A DNA stretch of 64,000 nt from Pagrus major (Eukaryota > Chordata > Actinopteri > Spariformes > Sparidae): NCBI RefSeq assembly GCF_040436345.1, contig NC_133221.1:2261118-2325117 (forward strand), written 5' to 3'. The translations under genes were made by a program, and so were the position numbers. Below, in pieces: positions 10,291 through 22,491 of the stretch. The notes beneath the pieces are model-generated. The model worked only from the letters and a program-made list of their open reading frames with translations, ran no database searches and was not told the origin of the DNA. Every line of letters begins with the position of its first letter. Positions within the stretch are counted from its first letter, which is position 1.

Positions 10291-10993
10291 TGTAATATAA
10301 CCATAAGTAAGTAGTTAGTGGTTAATGACAACTGGTAATAAGTACCGAGATGTTAAAGAAGCTAATCAAAATGTGAAGGAATCATAAATGAATGGTTAAG
10401 ACATGTATTACTCTGCACTAGTTGATTGAACGTGCACCTGTTGGTCGGATTGATGATTAAACTACTGTATTGTGTTAACTTGGAGTGAAATGTAACCACA
10501 AATGTAAGAGTGAAATCATGTAACCAAATATACCACACTTTTATTATCTTTAAAAAATGCAGTACGAAGAATGATCAAAGCTAATGGGATATATTCAGAG
10601 GGAAACTTGTTTTTAAAAAAAGCTCAGGCCAGAGTCACTAAGAGCTGATGGTGTGTTCTGAGGAAAGTACCTGTTTTTTTAAATAACCAAACTCAGAGAG
10701 TAGAAGCAGAAGTAGAATCGGAAAAATACCCATCAGCAGAAGTGAGGAAGAGTAAGGATTGGTTGAGACCAAGAGGCCATGGGAGGATACTCCCAGTTTT
10801 TAGGCTTAAAACAAGACATCAAATGTATTAGATCAGATCAGTTGTTCATGGACATTGTCTGTGTATGATCTCAGCTCTTACTGCCGGCAATAAAAGCTTT
10901 ACCGCACTCAGCTTTGAGGACTTCTGGTGATTTTTGACTCCTGCTTTTTGGAAAACCTTCTGAACATCCAAGACTGAAGAAAAGTTGTTACAC
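10291..10993 (+). mobile_element. LTR-like block (candidate solo LTR)
   Basis: The block runs from TGTAAT to GTTACA and contains a TATA-like TTAAAA near 10804-10810, AATAAA at about 10890 and a further 100 bases to the end, the order seen in LTRs. No target-site duplication was found, so the boundaries are uncertain. Confidence 0.3.
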
Positions 10994-11289
10994 GACAGTG
11001 ATTTAAAGATGGTTCCCAGCTTATTTTCTATCAGTTGACTTACTGATTAATCAATTGTTTGATTAATAAAGTGGTGGATGTAACATAACTCTATAACATA
11101 CTGTACGTTTGTATTTCTGTGAAAAAATGAGACTAAAAAAAACATGATTTCAGTCTGTGAGACAATGTAAAGTTAGTAACCTCAAGGAAATACAGAGCAG
11201 TTCACAAGTTTAAGTTTCATTCTGATGCTCAAACATTCTCGTGTCTCTTCCTCTTTTTCTCTGTCAGTCTCAGGAGGAAAGTGAAATGC

Positions 11290-11923
11290 AGGGTGGAAGT
11301 AACTAATTATATCCAGAGGTGGTAAAAGTACACACAAGTATCTGTACTCCAGTAGAAGTTCAGATACTTGGTAAAAGTAGAAGTACTGATTCAATTTGTT
11401 TACTCCAGTAAAAGTAATAGAGTACAGGCTCTGAAATGTACTCAGAGTATCAAAGTCTCCCTCTGAAGGACATTTGTGGTCAAAGCTAACTGAAGCTCAC
11501 GTCATATTAATATAATTCAAAGACTATTAAAGTTAAAGGTAGAGTCAGTAGGATTTGTCCCAGCTGTTCCTGAACGCACCACAAAGATAGTTGATTGTTG
11601 AGTCTCATTCCCAGGACGTCAAATAGCCACATGTTGGGTTGGTAAAGCGTCCCGAGCAGCAACAAAGTGAGAAAATAAGAAACTCTCTGCAGATACGAGA
11701 CACTAACACGTCTTTTCTCCCCCTTCCAGCTTCCCTCTCTGTCTGTTTACGTCTTCTTACGTCTTTTACGTCTTTGTTTCGTCTCGCTGCGTCTGCCGTG
11801 CGTGATGTGCTCTGAAAAATAATCCATAATTCACCTCTAGTCAAAATCAGAATCAGAATTCCTTCATTAGTCCTGCAAACTGTACTTTTATGAATCATTT
11901 TTCAAGTCAGTTTTACTCATACT
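11290..11923. repeat. Fragments of dispersed fish repeats
   Basis: Bases 11320-11460 belong to the AAAAGTA family. Bases 11520-11650 carry GTTGAGTCTCATTCCCA, which is repeated at 17850-17875 with similar flanks. No gene was seen. Confidence 0.5.
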
Positions 11924-13254
11924 TGTCATGCAACATTAATAGGGAGTTTGGGGTTAAATTCAGCTATCAATAATAATTAATGATTATCATAATTATTAAT
12001 TATGATAAATATTAAGATCCAATTTACATTAGATCACCTCGGGGGAACCGACCTTGAAGAAGGGAAAAGATAGCCAATTCACCAAAGTAGTTTCAGAAAA
12101 AGGTAGCCTACTAAACTGTTTGTAACTCTGATTAATAATTAACTTAATAACTACAACCAGTATTACCATAACAGCTAGTTATGGTCGAGTCCTTGACAGA
12201 GTAGAGGTTGGCAACATTCCCTCTTGTACAATATTAAATAGACAGCATGAAGGCTCAAAAGTCTTTTATTTAACACAAAGATGAAAACACACAATCTAAC
12301 TAACATGTACTATATACAAGTGGGGGGGGGGGGGGGGTCTGGAAGAGCAAAGAAATAATGGTGGTTCTCGCATCATGTGCTCACTGATATCACATGTTGG
12401 TGTGATACACTGACGTGATGCCAGGTTAGAGAAGATGGTTAGTTGCATGCAAAGACCCTGAGTATGTGTGAAGCATCACTCAACTATCGTCAAATTAGCC
12501 ATGTAGCAAAACAAACTACCAATAACCTGACCTGAGATCACAATAACACCAAAACAGTGAACAAACACATAGATTGAACACATGTGCATCACATCAACCA
12601 GAGTTTAAAGTCATGTGCTTAGCCATGCTATGCTATGCTGTGTGCTATCTAGGCTCACGTCAACGTTACCAGTCTTTGAAGAAAAGGTGCTGGTTGTTCC
12701 TTGGCTGATGAGCCAAGCAGGAGAAGGTTGTTATTCCAATGTTGAATATGCTGTTCTTGCTGTGCAAAGTCTGATGAAAGACAGCATGTGGAGGAAACTG
12801 GTCGCTCCTTTTCTTTGCAAGGATAGCAGCTTGGTGCTAACTTGCTTGGTGTTCCTTGGATTGTGTAGGTAGCTGGTAAACTTTGCGTTGCAGCTGCTGG
12901 CGCTAACTAAGCTGGAATACTAGCAGGACCTCACGTCGCAGCTGTGAGGAGAAGTTCTTTGGGCCTGCTGCAAATGCAGCTAGCAACTCTCAGCAGCTGT
13001 TAGGCCCAGAAGAAGAGATCTTGAGGGCAGGCAGCCCCATGGGGAGAGAGGTGGAGAAGAGAGGGAACAAAGGAAGGAGCTGGAGTTTTTGTGTGCTGTC
13101 TGTCACCCTGACCAATGGTAGATCAAAGCTGAATTTTCACCTGGGTGTGAAGACGGGAGAATTCTGGGAAACTGAGTTGAGTTCAGAGTCCATTTTGAAA
13201 TCCACAGTGAACGACTTCATCTGTGGGTCCCAACATACTTAAGTATGCATGACA
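11924..13254 (-). mobile_element. Candidate 1.3-kb solo LTR (TGTCATGCA...TGCATGACA)
   Basis: The stretch is bounded by a perfect 9-bp inverted repeat, TGTCATGCA at 11924 and TGCATGACA ending at 13254, and starts TG and ends CA. On the minus strand an AATAAA lies near 12270. No coding sequence with family signatures is inside; open frames of 73-85 codons are not recognisable. No target-site duplication was found, so this could also be another kind of terminal-inverted-repeat element. Confidence 0.35.
12322..12337. repeat. Poly-G run
   Basis: Sixteen consecutive G on the plus strand, inside the LTR-like block. Confidence 0.95.
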
Positions 13255-13670
13255 CCATGTAATGTCCTTAGTTGCTTTTGAAATCATAATTCTGAGCACA
13301 ATTTGAATTCATATTTAAACCTTTCATCTGCATTTCTGTAGCCAATAATGTTATATGGTCACAAACAAGCCAGCGAAAACCCTGATATACAGACACTAAA
13401 TAAAAAAACACTAAATTGTGCAGCAGGTTTGGAGCAGAGACCACCACCACTGAGCAGAACAGAGCAGGAGTTCATTTAGACTGAACAGAAACCTCTTTGA
13501 TTGAATGTCTGAAACTGATCATACAAGAAGAATACTTCTTCTACGTTCTTTTACTTAAATATCATTTTAATTTTTGCCTAGTTTCAGTCATTAATTCTTT
13601 TTTTTCTCCCGAAAATATTCTTTTTTAATTTTTAAATGAAGGAACTGAGCAAAACTTTTGTTTTCCCCAC
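13255..13670. other. Intergenic stretch, nothing recognised
   Basis: AT-rich sequence with no exon, RNA gene or element ends seen. Confidence 0.4.
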
Positions 13671-13930
13671 CAGATCAAGTCACAAACACAGGAGAGAAAA
13701 TAATTAAGATCAGAATATCACTGTTACCCTTAACAGCCTGAAGAAGTGTATCTGCATTCTCACTCTACAGGATACTGTGGGTAATTACACTTGTACAATC
13801 AACTGCAATCCAATACAGCAGCTCTGCCATAAATTCTACCGTTGCAGTCTGAAATGGCTGCCGTCTTTATTTCTCAGCTGCAGAGACTTGTTGCTGTATC
13901 CGTGTCACAGTTCACGCCTCTCTTGAAAAA
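13671..13930 (+). pseudogene. Possible decayed Ig-domain exon
   Basis: A pyrimidine-rich tract and CAG precede 13673. Downstream one frame reads TVTLNSLKK and then LTLQDTVGNYTCTINC, which resembles the end of an Ig domain (L-D-x-x-x-Y-x-C). The frame from the acceptor meets a stop near 13740, so a frameshift separates the two parts, and no donor was found. It lies just upstream of the intact Ig receptor gene, consistent with a dead paralog. Confidence 0.4.
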
Positions 13931-14141
13931 AGTGTTATACCCCCAGATGTCTCAGTTCCCCTTGGTACTTCTTCATTCCTTTAACTAATTTATTTAAAAA
14001 CAGGAAACAAAAAGGGAAAGTACGAAGCAAGAAGTACACAGTTAAATTAAAGCAACATCAGCTTTTTTTTTGATCAGACAGACAGAGTGAAAGGAGTGAA
14101 GTGACAGAGACGGTTTTGTCTCCATCAGGATCAAACTCAGA

Positions 14142-17100
14142 ATGAAGATCCACCACGTTCTGTTCTTCTGCTTCATCTCAGGTGAGGACTGATGACCTGA
14201 CTGTCTCTTTAAAGCAGCACCACACACTGCTTTGGGACATTTTATTTGTTAATGTGGCTAAATGTTTGATGACACATGTTTTACAGTTGCTGTATTCTAC
14301 CACAATTTAATTCTAACTAAATATTCAGCAGCCATTTTTTGTTGTTGCTCCAGCTGATACAGAAATGATCATCTGTGTTCTGTGTTCATCTTTCCAACAG
14401 CTCTGTGTGGAGACACTGGGCTCGTCAGTGCAAAACTCAACATTTTCACAGGAGCTGAGGGAGGAAGTGGTTCAATGTTGTGCTACCTGTCTCCTAAAAA
14501 CATTAAGTTCTTCTGTAAAGAAGAATGTAAAGCAGAAGATATTCTCATTAAAACAGAAGATGTCAGAGCTCAGAATGGCAGATTCAGCACTGAATATAAA
14601 GTAGAATCTTCTGGAAGAGGAGTTCTGACTGTGACCATCACAGATCTGACCAAGTCTGACGCAGGACGGTACAGGTGTGGTTCGGGCACAGATTTGGTTC
14701 CAGACTCATACTCGGACTTTGAGATCAGAGTTTCTGATGGTGAGTTTCTACTGAAAGTCTTTAAACCTGATTTATTTAGTGAATTCAGTGATGTAGGAAT
14801 ATTTCTTTTATCTACATATGAAAACAATAGAATATATAATTTGTGTTTGTTTGATAAAAGATAAGAAAAACCTTGTGACGGAAAGCAGGAAAATTATTTA
14901 AAAAAGGAATCAATGATTTATTAACTTTTTAAGACATTTGTGATTTGTAGTTCTGGACGATATTAATAAAAGATTTAATCAGATTATGGGAAGAATTGTA
15001 GTTATTTATGTTGTATGAACTTTCGGAGCAGCTGTCAGTGATGATCTGTGTTCATGTGAAGCAAGAAATACTGAGATCAGACTGCAGCATTTCACAGACA
15101 GTAACTGTTGACTTTGCTTTTCAGCAGAACTGCCAGGTGGAAACACTCGTTTTGTCCGTACAGATACTGAAGGAGAGAATATCACAGTGGGATGCCTCGA
15201 TACTGTTCAGAGTAAACAGAAGTTCCTGTGTAAGGACAAATGTGAAACAGAAGAGGACATTATCATTGCGACTGATGGCAACAGAGCTCAGAGTGGCAGA
15301 TACAGCATTGAATATAAAGAAGGATCTACATTTGGACTGCATGTAACCATCACACAGGCAAACACATCAGACACAGGATGGTACAAGTGTGGCTACGGTA
15401 GAGCTTTGTCTCCAGATTCATCCTACCCATTCCTGATCCTCGTCATTCCTGGTGAGTTTATATTAAAATCATGAGCTCTTCATAATCTATCTTCACTTTA
15501 AATATTCATAAACATTTACTGTAATATGTTATTTAATTCTGCCATTTGTCGTGTGCATTTGCTTGATTGAAACTGTCAATATGATCTGTTTCTATGTTCC
15601 TGCCAACATCAGACCCGTCAGCCTCCAGGGCAACACAGAGTTTCACGCCTCCATCAGTTTTTCCTGTAACCACCAGCCAGGGAACAGGTGCACTACACTT
15701 CATTAACTATCAAGTTCATGTCTAATGCTAAACTCTTTGTTATCATGACAGGAGCATGTAGAGGATGTAGGATGTCTCCATGATGCAAAACACTCTCAGT
15801 TTTATACATAATGTAAAACATAATCTTCTCTTTTTCACATAACATAGATACAGAAGAGTATTAGGACTCAGGGGTGAGAAATAAATGAGAGGAGGACGTT
15901 TTTTTTTCATTATGCACTTCAAGAAAAAAGTCGAAATACAGTTTCGTGCAGCCTCCTCTTCCAAGCTCGTGTGGTTTTTTGCTTCTGAACAGACGCAGTT
16001 TGCAGCACAATCTCTTCAAAGTCCTCGTGCTGACGACTACACTGTGTTTATGAGCTCAAAGAGAAATAATGTCTTTGTTACTAAATATGATGAAAACATG
16101 ACAAGGCATTTTGTTGAGTTGTCATGTGATCTGTTTGATGTCGTCTCAAAAGGTCGACTTAAATCTTGAAATGTCGACTTTATTCTCCACATACCTACTT
16201 TTTTCTTGAAGTGCATAATGACCCCTGGCCCTGATACTGTTCCGATAACGTGGACGATGTAAAACAAGTAAACGCATTCATTTATTTTTATTTATCTTAT
16301 TTGATCAGGCCAAAGTATTTTTCTCATTTAGTTCCTTAAAAGCAACTTCTCCTTTTTTAACCCTGTTCCTCTGCCTCCTCTCGTCCTCCATCTCTCACCC
16401 AGTGTTCCTCGTTCCTCTGGTTGTCTGTGTGATCGTTATCGTCGTGCTCTCGACTGCTGTTCTGCTGCTCGTCTACAAACTGAAGACAAAAAGGAGCTCA
16501 GGCGGCAGCAACCTGGAGGTGACTTCCTTTAACTCATTCTGTCTCTCTTTAGTACCGCCAAAGGTTTAAATGCATCAACTGCACATCTGTCTCTGCCGGT
16601 GTCGATACAGTCTGTAAAAATCAGGTTTCTGTCTCTGGACATCGCCATATTAGCAGCGACGCCATCTAATCCAAAAAACTTTGACTTTAAATGGATGAAT
16701 GCACAGTGACAGAACTATGATGTTTGGCTGTTCATAGTCAAAAAAAATTGATTGATTGATTTACAATATTTATACAGCCCACAGACAGTCACATCAATAT
16801 GTTTATTTCAACAAGTGAAATTCACTAAGCCTGATTACTGAAACATGCCCACGTAGCTTGAATCTACCAAGCTAGTTAAAGCTAACAAGCAAGTTATGTT
16901 GCCTGGTGTATTCACGGGATCATTTTTGTTTGACTGTGGGTTTATTTGCCCCAAACAGCCAGAATACCACACTGTGTGTTCAGTTTAGTCTCCGACTAAA
17001 GTCAGCTCACGCAGAGACTCTGTATCTTTCTGTTGTCCTCCAGTGTCTCCTCGTTTTCTTTTTTATCTCCTCTCTGTATGTTCATAAAGTAAAGTAGAGT

Positions 17101-18438
17101 TCCCCTCCATTCAACAGCAAATAAGAGAGAATTATGGAAGATTACAGGTTGGGAAGAGAAAGCGAAGATAAATCCACTTTTAAAGCCAAAAGTTTAAAAA
17201 CAACAACTCTGTGCTCTCCTTGACTCTGGGTGTTTATTCCTCCAGAGCTCACCGGCTCCAGCAGCTGTCTGCAGGTTAACGCTAACAGAGTTGCTCGTTA
17301 ATCCACAAAAAAAACAACCTCTATCCCTTTTATTATTTTTCTGATATTTGCATGAAAAATTCTCCAAAAGGCGCAAAAACCACAAACACAGCTGTGATGT
17401 CAGGATCAGTGACTGGAATTAGCTGAGGTGAAGCCCAGCAGACGCCCACTCAACAAATTATGTGTAACTTTAAGCCTAAAAATCATTTTATCTCCCCAAA
17501 CAGATGTCATTAATGGGGAAGTTAGCTATTACCAGAGCCAGCATATTACCAGAGTAACGGCTTACTCTAGCTGCCATTAGCTAGTTAGCTCAGTTAGCAG
17601 TGCAGCTAGCAGTCCCGACTGGGAGGTTGGGGGCTGAGGGAGTGTTGGTGTTTACATCACTAGTAGAACATCTGGACGAGGGCGGGCCATGGCTAGCTGG
17701 TTAGCATGCTAACTTCAGTAGATATCTTTGCAAGACAATACATAAACATCATAATGTCAGAATTGCTATTTTCTCACATTCTGCCGATAATTTTAGTTCA
17801 TTTTTGAATTTCTGACATATAGCCTCTTTAAAGGACTAGTTTGTACAATAGTCAATTTTTTGAGTCTCATTCCCAACTCATCAAATACTGATGATCTACC
17901 AACCCAGAGCGCCAGTGGTTGACGATTTGGAAAATAACTCTGAACAATCAGCTTTCTCACAAATTGGACTTTGAACATGGGGTCTTATTGGGACTGACTC
18001 ACTTTTGGAGCCTGCAACAAGTGGCCATTCGAGGAACTGTGTTCTATATTCTGTTTTTCATTTTACACACCAACATCCACCATAAACATTAAAAAAATGT
18101 AAACAAGTATTATAAATTCATATTATTATTTAAAAGTTAAGGATATATGGCATATAATCATTGTATTAAATGTATACATGTTAATAATTAATATAATTAA
18201 ATAAAGCCATAAATGTTTTCATAAATAAACACACGTACGTCATTTTAGTTATTATATTCCTGTTGTGTTGTTGGTATTCTTGATTGTATACCTGGCAAAT
18301 AAACAGTTGCTTTTACATTTTCAGTGTCTCACCCATGAGAACCGTCCTCCAGGCTGCACAGGCGAGGAATCCATCTACGAGAACGTCAGTCCAGGCAGCA
18401 AGGATCAGAACCAGACCTACTGTACACAACAGCTATGA
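14142..18438 (+). CDS. CD300/pIgR-like inhibitory Ig receptor
   Basis: A complete six-exon model, 336 aa: 14142-14181, 14401-14739, 15125-15451, 15613-15687, 16403-16518, 18325-18438, all GT-AG with consistent phases. Residues 1-14 are a signal peptide (MKIHHVLFFCFIS). Residues 14-126 and 127-235 are two Ig V-like domains, each with the canonical Cys pair, a D-x-G-x-Y/W-x-C end and an extra close Cys pair (CKEEC; CKDKC) typical of CD300 and polymeric Ig receptor domains. Domain 2 has NIT and NTS glycosylation sites. A short Ser/Thr stalk, a membrane helix (residues about 263-283) and a tail follow. The tail has SIYENV, which fits the ITIM consensus, suggesting SHP phosphatase recruitment. The second acceptor could shift by three bases without changing frame. 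The long intron 16519-18324 is repeat-rich. Ligand unknown; a cell-surface receptor on myeloid-type cells is the likely role. Confidence 0.85.
15908..16220. mobile_element. 313-bp MITE-like element in an intron
   Basis: A perfect 24-bp inverted repeat bounds the stretch: CATTATGCACTTCAAGAAAA at the left end, mirrored at 16197-16220. It lies in the intron between stalk and transmembrane exons of the Ig receptor. No transposase is present. Family unassigned. Confidence 0.75.
17085..17485. repeat. Dispersed repeat shared with 28850-29250
   Basis: Shared segments include GGGTGTTTATTCC, CAGCTGTCTGC and GTGACTGGAATTAGCTGAGG in the same order. Both copies are in introns of immune genes. Confidence 0.7.
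17780..17960. repeat. Dispersed repeat related to 11520-11650
   Basis: It contains GGACTAGTTTGTACAATAGT followed by GAGTCTCATTCCCA, a motif pair shared with the earlier fragment. Confidence 0.5.
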
Positions 18439-18795
18439 GCTGCTCTGAACTCGGACCTGGATTCTGTTGATCAAGACCAAACCTGCAGAGTCTGTATTTT
18501 GTATTTTACAGCTTATAATGTGCTGGCAATGTTTCATTTTATTGCTTTTTTTTATTGGATAATATTCAGTTGTATTTTGTAATGAAATCCAAGAGAAACC
18601 AGATTTTGTCTGTTATTTCTGAATGTAATTTTGAAGTATTTTTATCTGTCACTCTTCATTTAGATTATATTATATTCAGCTTTTCCAAACATTTTATGTA
18701 GTAAAGTCAAATTGATGAAACAGCGCCCCTCTGGAGTTTAATGGGTGGTAAAAGTCAGTTAATCTATGTGGTGAAAGATGGTACTACACCTTTAC

Positions 18796-18801
18796 AATAA
18801 A
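18796..18801 (+). promoter_or_regulatory. Possible polyadenylation signal of the Ig receptor gene
   Basis: AATAAA, about 360 bases after the stop codon. It lies at the very edge of a foldback transposon, so the signal may be at least partly contributed by that element. Confidence 0.5.
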
Positions 18802-19475
18802 AAGGGACAGAAAAACATATTTCTCCTCTCACCTGTACAGTTATTTATCCATCTAGAATATTGTGGTGTGTGGTCACGGAGATGTAACTACGTGGTATTC
18901 CGCTTGTGGAGCTGAAATCACCAACACAACACATTTGAAAACTAACTGCAGATAATCCACAGACTTTGTTCTGAGCAGTTTCATGTAGGAACTACTTTCT
19001 TACTGTTTAGAAGGAAGTGTGCATCTACTCATGAATGAGAGGGTAGCTAACTAAGCTAAAGAACTTGACAGCTCAGTTGAGGAGGACGCCGTTAATGTTT
19101 ACAGCCTCTCATCTTTGACTTGATGCTCGCTTCCTTCTGCACAGCGGCTGGTGGATGTAGTTCAACAGAAAGAAAAGTAGTTCCCACATGAAACTGCTCA
19201 CAATGACGTGTGGATTGTTGACATGGATTGTTTTGAGGTTCTGGGTCATGATTCCTGGGCTGTTGAGTTTTTCACATGTATTTTTTATTTTTAGTTTGGC
19301 ACTTTCTGCACCACACGTTGGGTGATATCTAGGTCCATTTTATTGGAAAGTAGGCAGACATCTCTACTGCTGATATCTCCAAAACTCACACCAAAACTAT
19401 CTGGATAGATTAACAGCACTACGTGTAAGAGGAACAATATATTTTGGGGGATTTTGGGTTGACTGTCCCTTTAAA
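18800..19475. mobile_element. Foldback (long inverted repeat) DNA transposon
   Basis: The left end, AAAAGGGACAG, mirrors CTGTCCCTTTAA at the right. Internal arms also pair, for example GAGCAGTTTCATGTAGGAAC at about 18975 with GTTCCCACATGAAACTGCTC at about 19180. No coding sequence. The layout fits a non-autonomous teleost foldback family. Confidence 0.65.
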
Positions 19476-20500
19476 GACTGAAGAATATAACAGCAAGTCA
19501 TTCAGGTGAAATCACAGGATGGTGTATCTCTACAATCACTGATATATGGCTGCGTGTACGAACATGGGTTGCTGATTCAGTTATTGCCCAAATGTAATGT
19601 GCCCTCTGTTTTTTTACTCTTCCTGATCCTGTTATCTGTGTGAGATTCATGTTTGTGTTGTGTGCAGAGGCTCTGCTAGTTGCTTGTTGTAGTTTAGGAG
19701 TTCTTCGCTTTAATAAATAACTATTCATGAAACTTTGCATGTAGCTTTTAGTTGTCTGCCACACCTGCACCCCTCTACATCACCTCCTGTAGCCGCGACC
19801 TTCAGAAAGACGTTAGTGTCTTCATCCATCAGTGCCGCCACCGACTGGCAGCACACTGAGCTCCCACCGCTCTGTTGTGATCATCTGCTGCCTGTTCAAG
19901 ACTCAGAAGTTAGTTGATGTGGTAAATATTAGTGTTTCCTTGGTTTGTTAGGTGACATGCTTTAAACCCAGGGTGAGAAGAGTCTGAAACATATTATTCA
20001 TGAAAAGCTAATTATTTTATTGATCCATAAAAATGTCAGTCTAGAAATACATTAAATATCACTAAGATTACAAATACACTGCAGTGCACCGAGACTTCAG
20101 ATGTTTATAATTTTGACAACATTTATTTTTAATTTAACATGAATGATGAAATTGTGACAATCGCATTTAATTCTGCAATTTTATTCCCAAAATTTAATCA
20201 AATAAGTGACAATCAATAGTAAATGTAAATCAAAGGTGGTACATTATTTTATTTCATTCAACGCTGATTAAATACACACAATTTGCACATACAATTATGT
20301 AATATAACACAACTAATATCAACAGTAATTGACCATATTTAAAGCTATTTTCTGTGGTCACACGTGTAAATAAATATCCTCAATTAAACAGTAAAAAGAC
20401 AAAAAAATAAACGAGATCTTGTGTAAAATATGAGCTCAACTTTATTATAATGATCTAAAAAATCACTCTATTTGTCACTTTATAACTGCAGTAGTTTGTG
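19476..20500. other. Intergenic, nothing recognised
   Basis: AT-rich sequence. Short open frames show no domain signatures. Confidence 0.4.
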
Positions 20501-20869
20501 TCATGTTTTCTGAAGTGAACTTGATCTTCTCTTCTTCTCAACATGCAAACCCAAACGTCCGACACTAAAGTTTCTGTGGACGTTCAATTCAAGTAAAAAC
20601 CACAAACTCTGTTCAGACCAAAACTTGATATCAGGTGTAGACAGAACATTTGGGTAAAAGGAAAAAGAAACTGAAAAAATAAAAATGTTTGTTTCTGTGT
20701 GAGGAGGAGAGGGCGAGGATGAAGGTGTGGAGCAAATGTTTCCCTGTTCAGTGATGACCAGCTCGTCATCAGACTCAAGCTGCAGGCGGATAACGACCGG
20801 TTCATTTGAATCAGGTGTGTCGAGGCAAACATCTAAATCATGCAGAGCAGGGGCCCCTCCTCTCTCCAC
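20501..20869 (-). other. Unidentified open frame, 122 codons
   Basis: The N-terminal 45 residues are acidic and of complex composition (LDVCLDTPDSNEP, LQLESDDELVITEQG), unlike chance AT-rich frames. The remainder looks like translated non-coding sequence. It could be the end of one exon of an unknown gene or transposon protein. I do not recognise it. Confidence 0.2.
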
Positions 20870-21770
20870 AGGACTGAAGAGGACTGATCAGCAGCTCCCT
20901 CCAGTGGTCAGAGCGAGTAACTGTGCACCATTTTCTGTGAATCAGAACAAAATATATCCACCAAAATAAATTAGCTGACTTCCTGTCTGTGTTTTAGTGA
21001 GTAGCAGCAGGATTCAACACACCACAGACACATAAACGCTAAAAATCACCTGAAAACATGAAAATTAGCATAATATGACCTCTTTAAATGATCTGAATGT
21101 ATTGAATAGAAACACCTCTGAACACAATGAGGTCCAGTTCAACTCTAACACCAACTACAATGTCACTGCGAAGAAATGCATTTAATTTTACACCTCTACA
21201 GCAGCGTCAACAGAAACTGAACATTATAGGCATCATAACAGTAGATTTTATGGCAGCAGTTGCATTAGATTGTAAAGGTGTGCCTAATAAAGCGAGTGTA
21301 TACCTCAACTATAGGAAATGTGGTTCAGATATTCATGTTCCCCTCAGGATGAACTGTAAGAACTTTGGTGATCTGCTGACTTTTCGTCCAGCGCCATCAT
21401 CGGGTCATTATTTGAATGTGTCCATTGTCCTGCAATCAGAATTTTACTACATTATCACTTGTTGCAGCTGCTACAGGTGAAGCTCATTTTAAAATCCTTT
21501 ATGCTGGGTAGTTTAATCTCCAGAAAGTATGTCATAATTTATTCATATTTTGTCTTAATAATCAAAGGCAAAGAGATGTAGTGGAGTAAAAAGTACAGGA
21601 TCTCCTTCTGACGTGTTAGACCGACATTTTGACCCAAACTCTTTTTAATTCATTCATAATAATAATTTAATTTACTCTGTTCAGGCAAAAAGAGCAATAA
21701 ACAGCTTATCTGTGAGAGTACCACACACACACACACCAACTGATTTCCTGTAAATGGAGAGGGGCGGAGC
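20870..21770. other. Intergenic stretch with a repeat-like open frame
   Basis: An open frame at 21127-21480 includes GTGTGCCTAATAAAG, a phrase common in fish dispersed repeats, so I do not call a gene. The rest is non-coding. Confidence 0.4.
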
Positions 21771-21774
21771 CACA

Positions 21775-21874
21775 CTGACCATGTGATACAGGTGAGGAAC
21801 CTGTCGGTGAAAGTGCTCAGTGACTCAGTTTTGAACTGTGAGAGCTGAAGGAGGAGAACTGAAGTCTGAAGCTG
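21775..21874 (+). promoter_or_regulatory. Probable 5'-UTR exon and promoter region of the NLR gene
   Basis: The purine-rich sequence GAGAACTGAAGTCTGAAGCTG at 21850-21874 is followed by a strong donor GTGAGT. The next exon, with the start codon at 22492, begins after an acceptor near 22474-22480. Untranslated first exons of this kind are common in fish NLR genes. The transcription start is not visible. Confidence 0.5.
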
Positions 21875-22229
21875 GTGAGTGTTTTTACTGTTTGACTGTC
21901 AAAGTGTCTGAGTCTGAGGAAGGAAATGTCTGAAAGAACTCAACACAAAGTCCCGACTGACTGAACGGTACACGTTAAAACTGCTGGAACTGAAGAAAAC
22001 AAAGGTGGTTTTATTTAATGAAAATAATAAATAATGTTCTTTTAAGACCTTTCTGTTCGCCACTGCCGTTCACTGAAGCAATTTCAAGGCTTTGAATTGA
22101 ACTGTGACTTTTATTTTCTAGTCTTGTCTCTTCTATTTTAGCTTACTTTCCTATTTCTTAACTTGTTTTTAATATTTTGTTTCTTGATGTCTTCTTACTC
22201 GTTTTTAATTTCCTTTAATGTAATTTTTA

Positions 22230-22310
22230 TGCGTCTGTAAAGCTCTTTGAGTTGCCTTGTGACTGAAGTGTGCTAAACAAATAAACCTGCCTTGCCTTAT
22301 CAAATAGTAT
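22230..22310. repeat. Retroposon tail
   Basis: GTAAAGCTCTTTGAGTTGCC followed by CTAAACAAATAAACCTGCCT is the familiar 3' end of a common fish retroposon. Confidence 0.5.
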
Positions 22311-22317
22311 TGTATAC

Positions 22318-22319
<2 letters not shown>

Positions 22320-22388
<69 letters not shown>
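22320..22388. repeat. (GT)n microsatellite
   Basis: About 34 uninterrupted GT units in the intron just before the start-codon exon of the NLR gene. Confidence 0.97.
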
Positions 22389-22392
<4 letters not shown>

Positions 22393-22491
22393 TCCTGGTC
22401 TCTCAGTCCTGCGTCAGACTCCAAAACAAACGTGTTTCCTGATTCTTGTGTCCTGAGCTCACAGTCAGTGTTTCAGACTTCAGAGCTGAAG

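Noticed and set aside
12615..13242. Frames of 85 and 73 codons
   Set aside because: No domain signature or splice support; they lie inside a candidate LTR.
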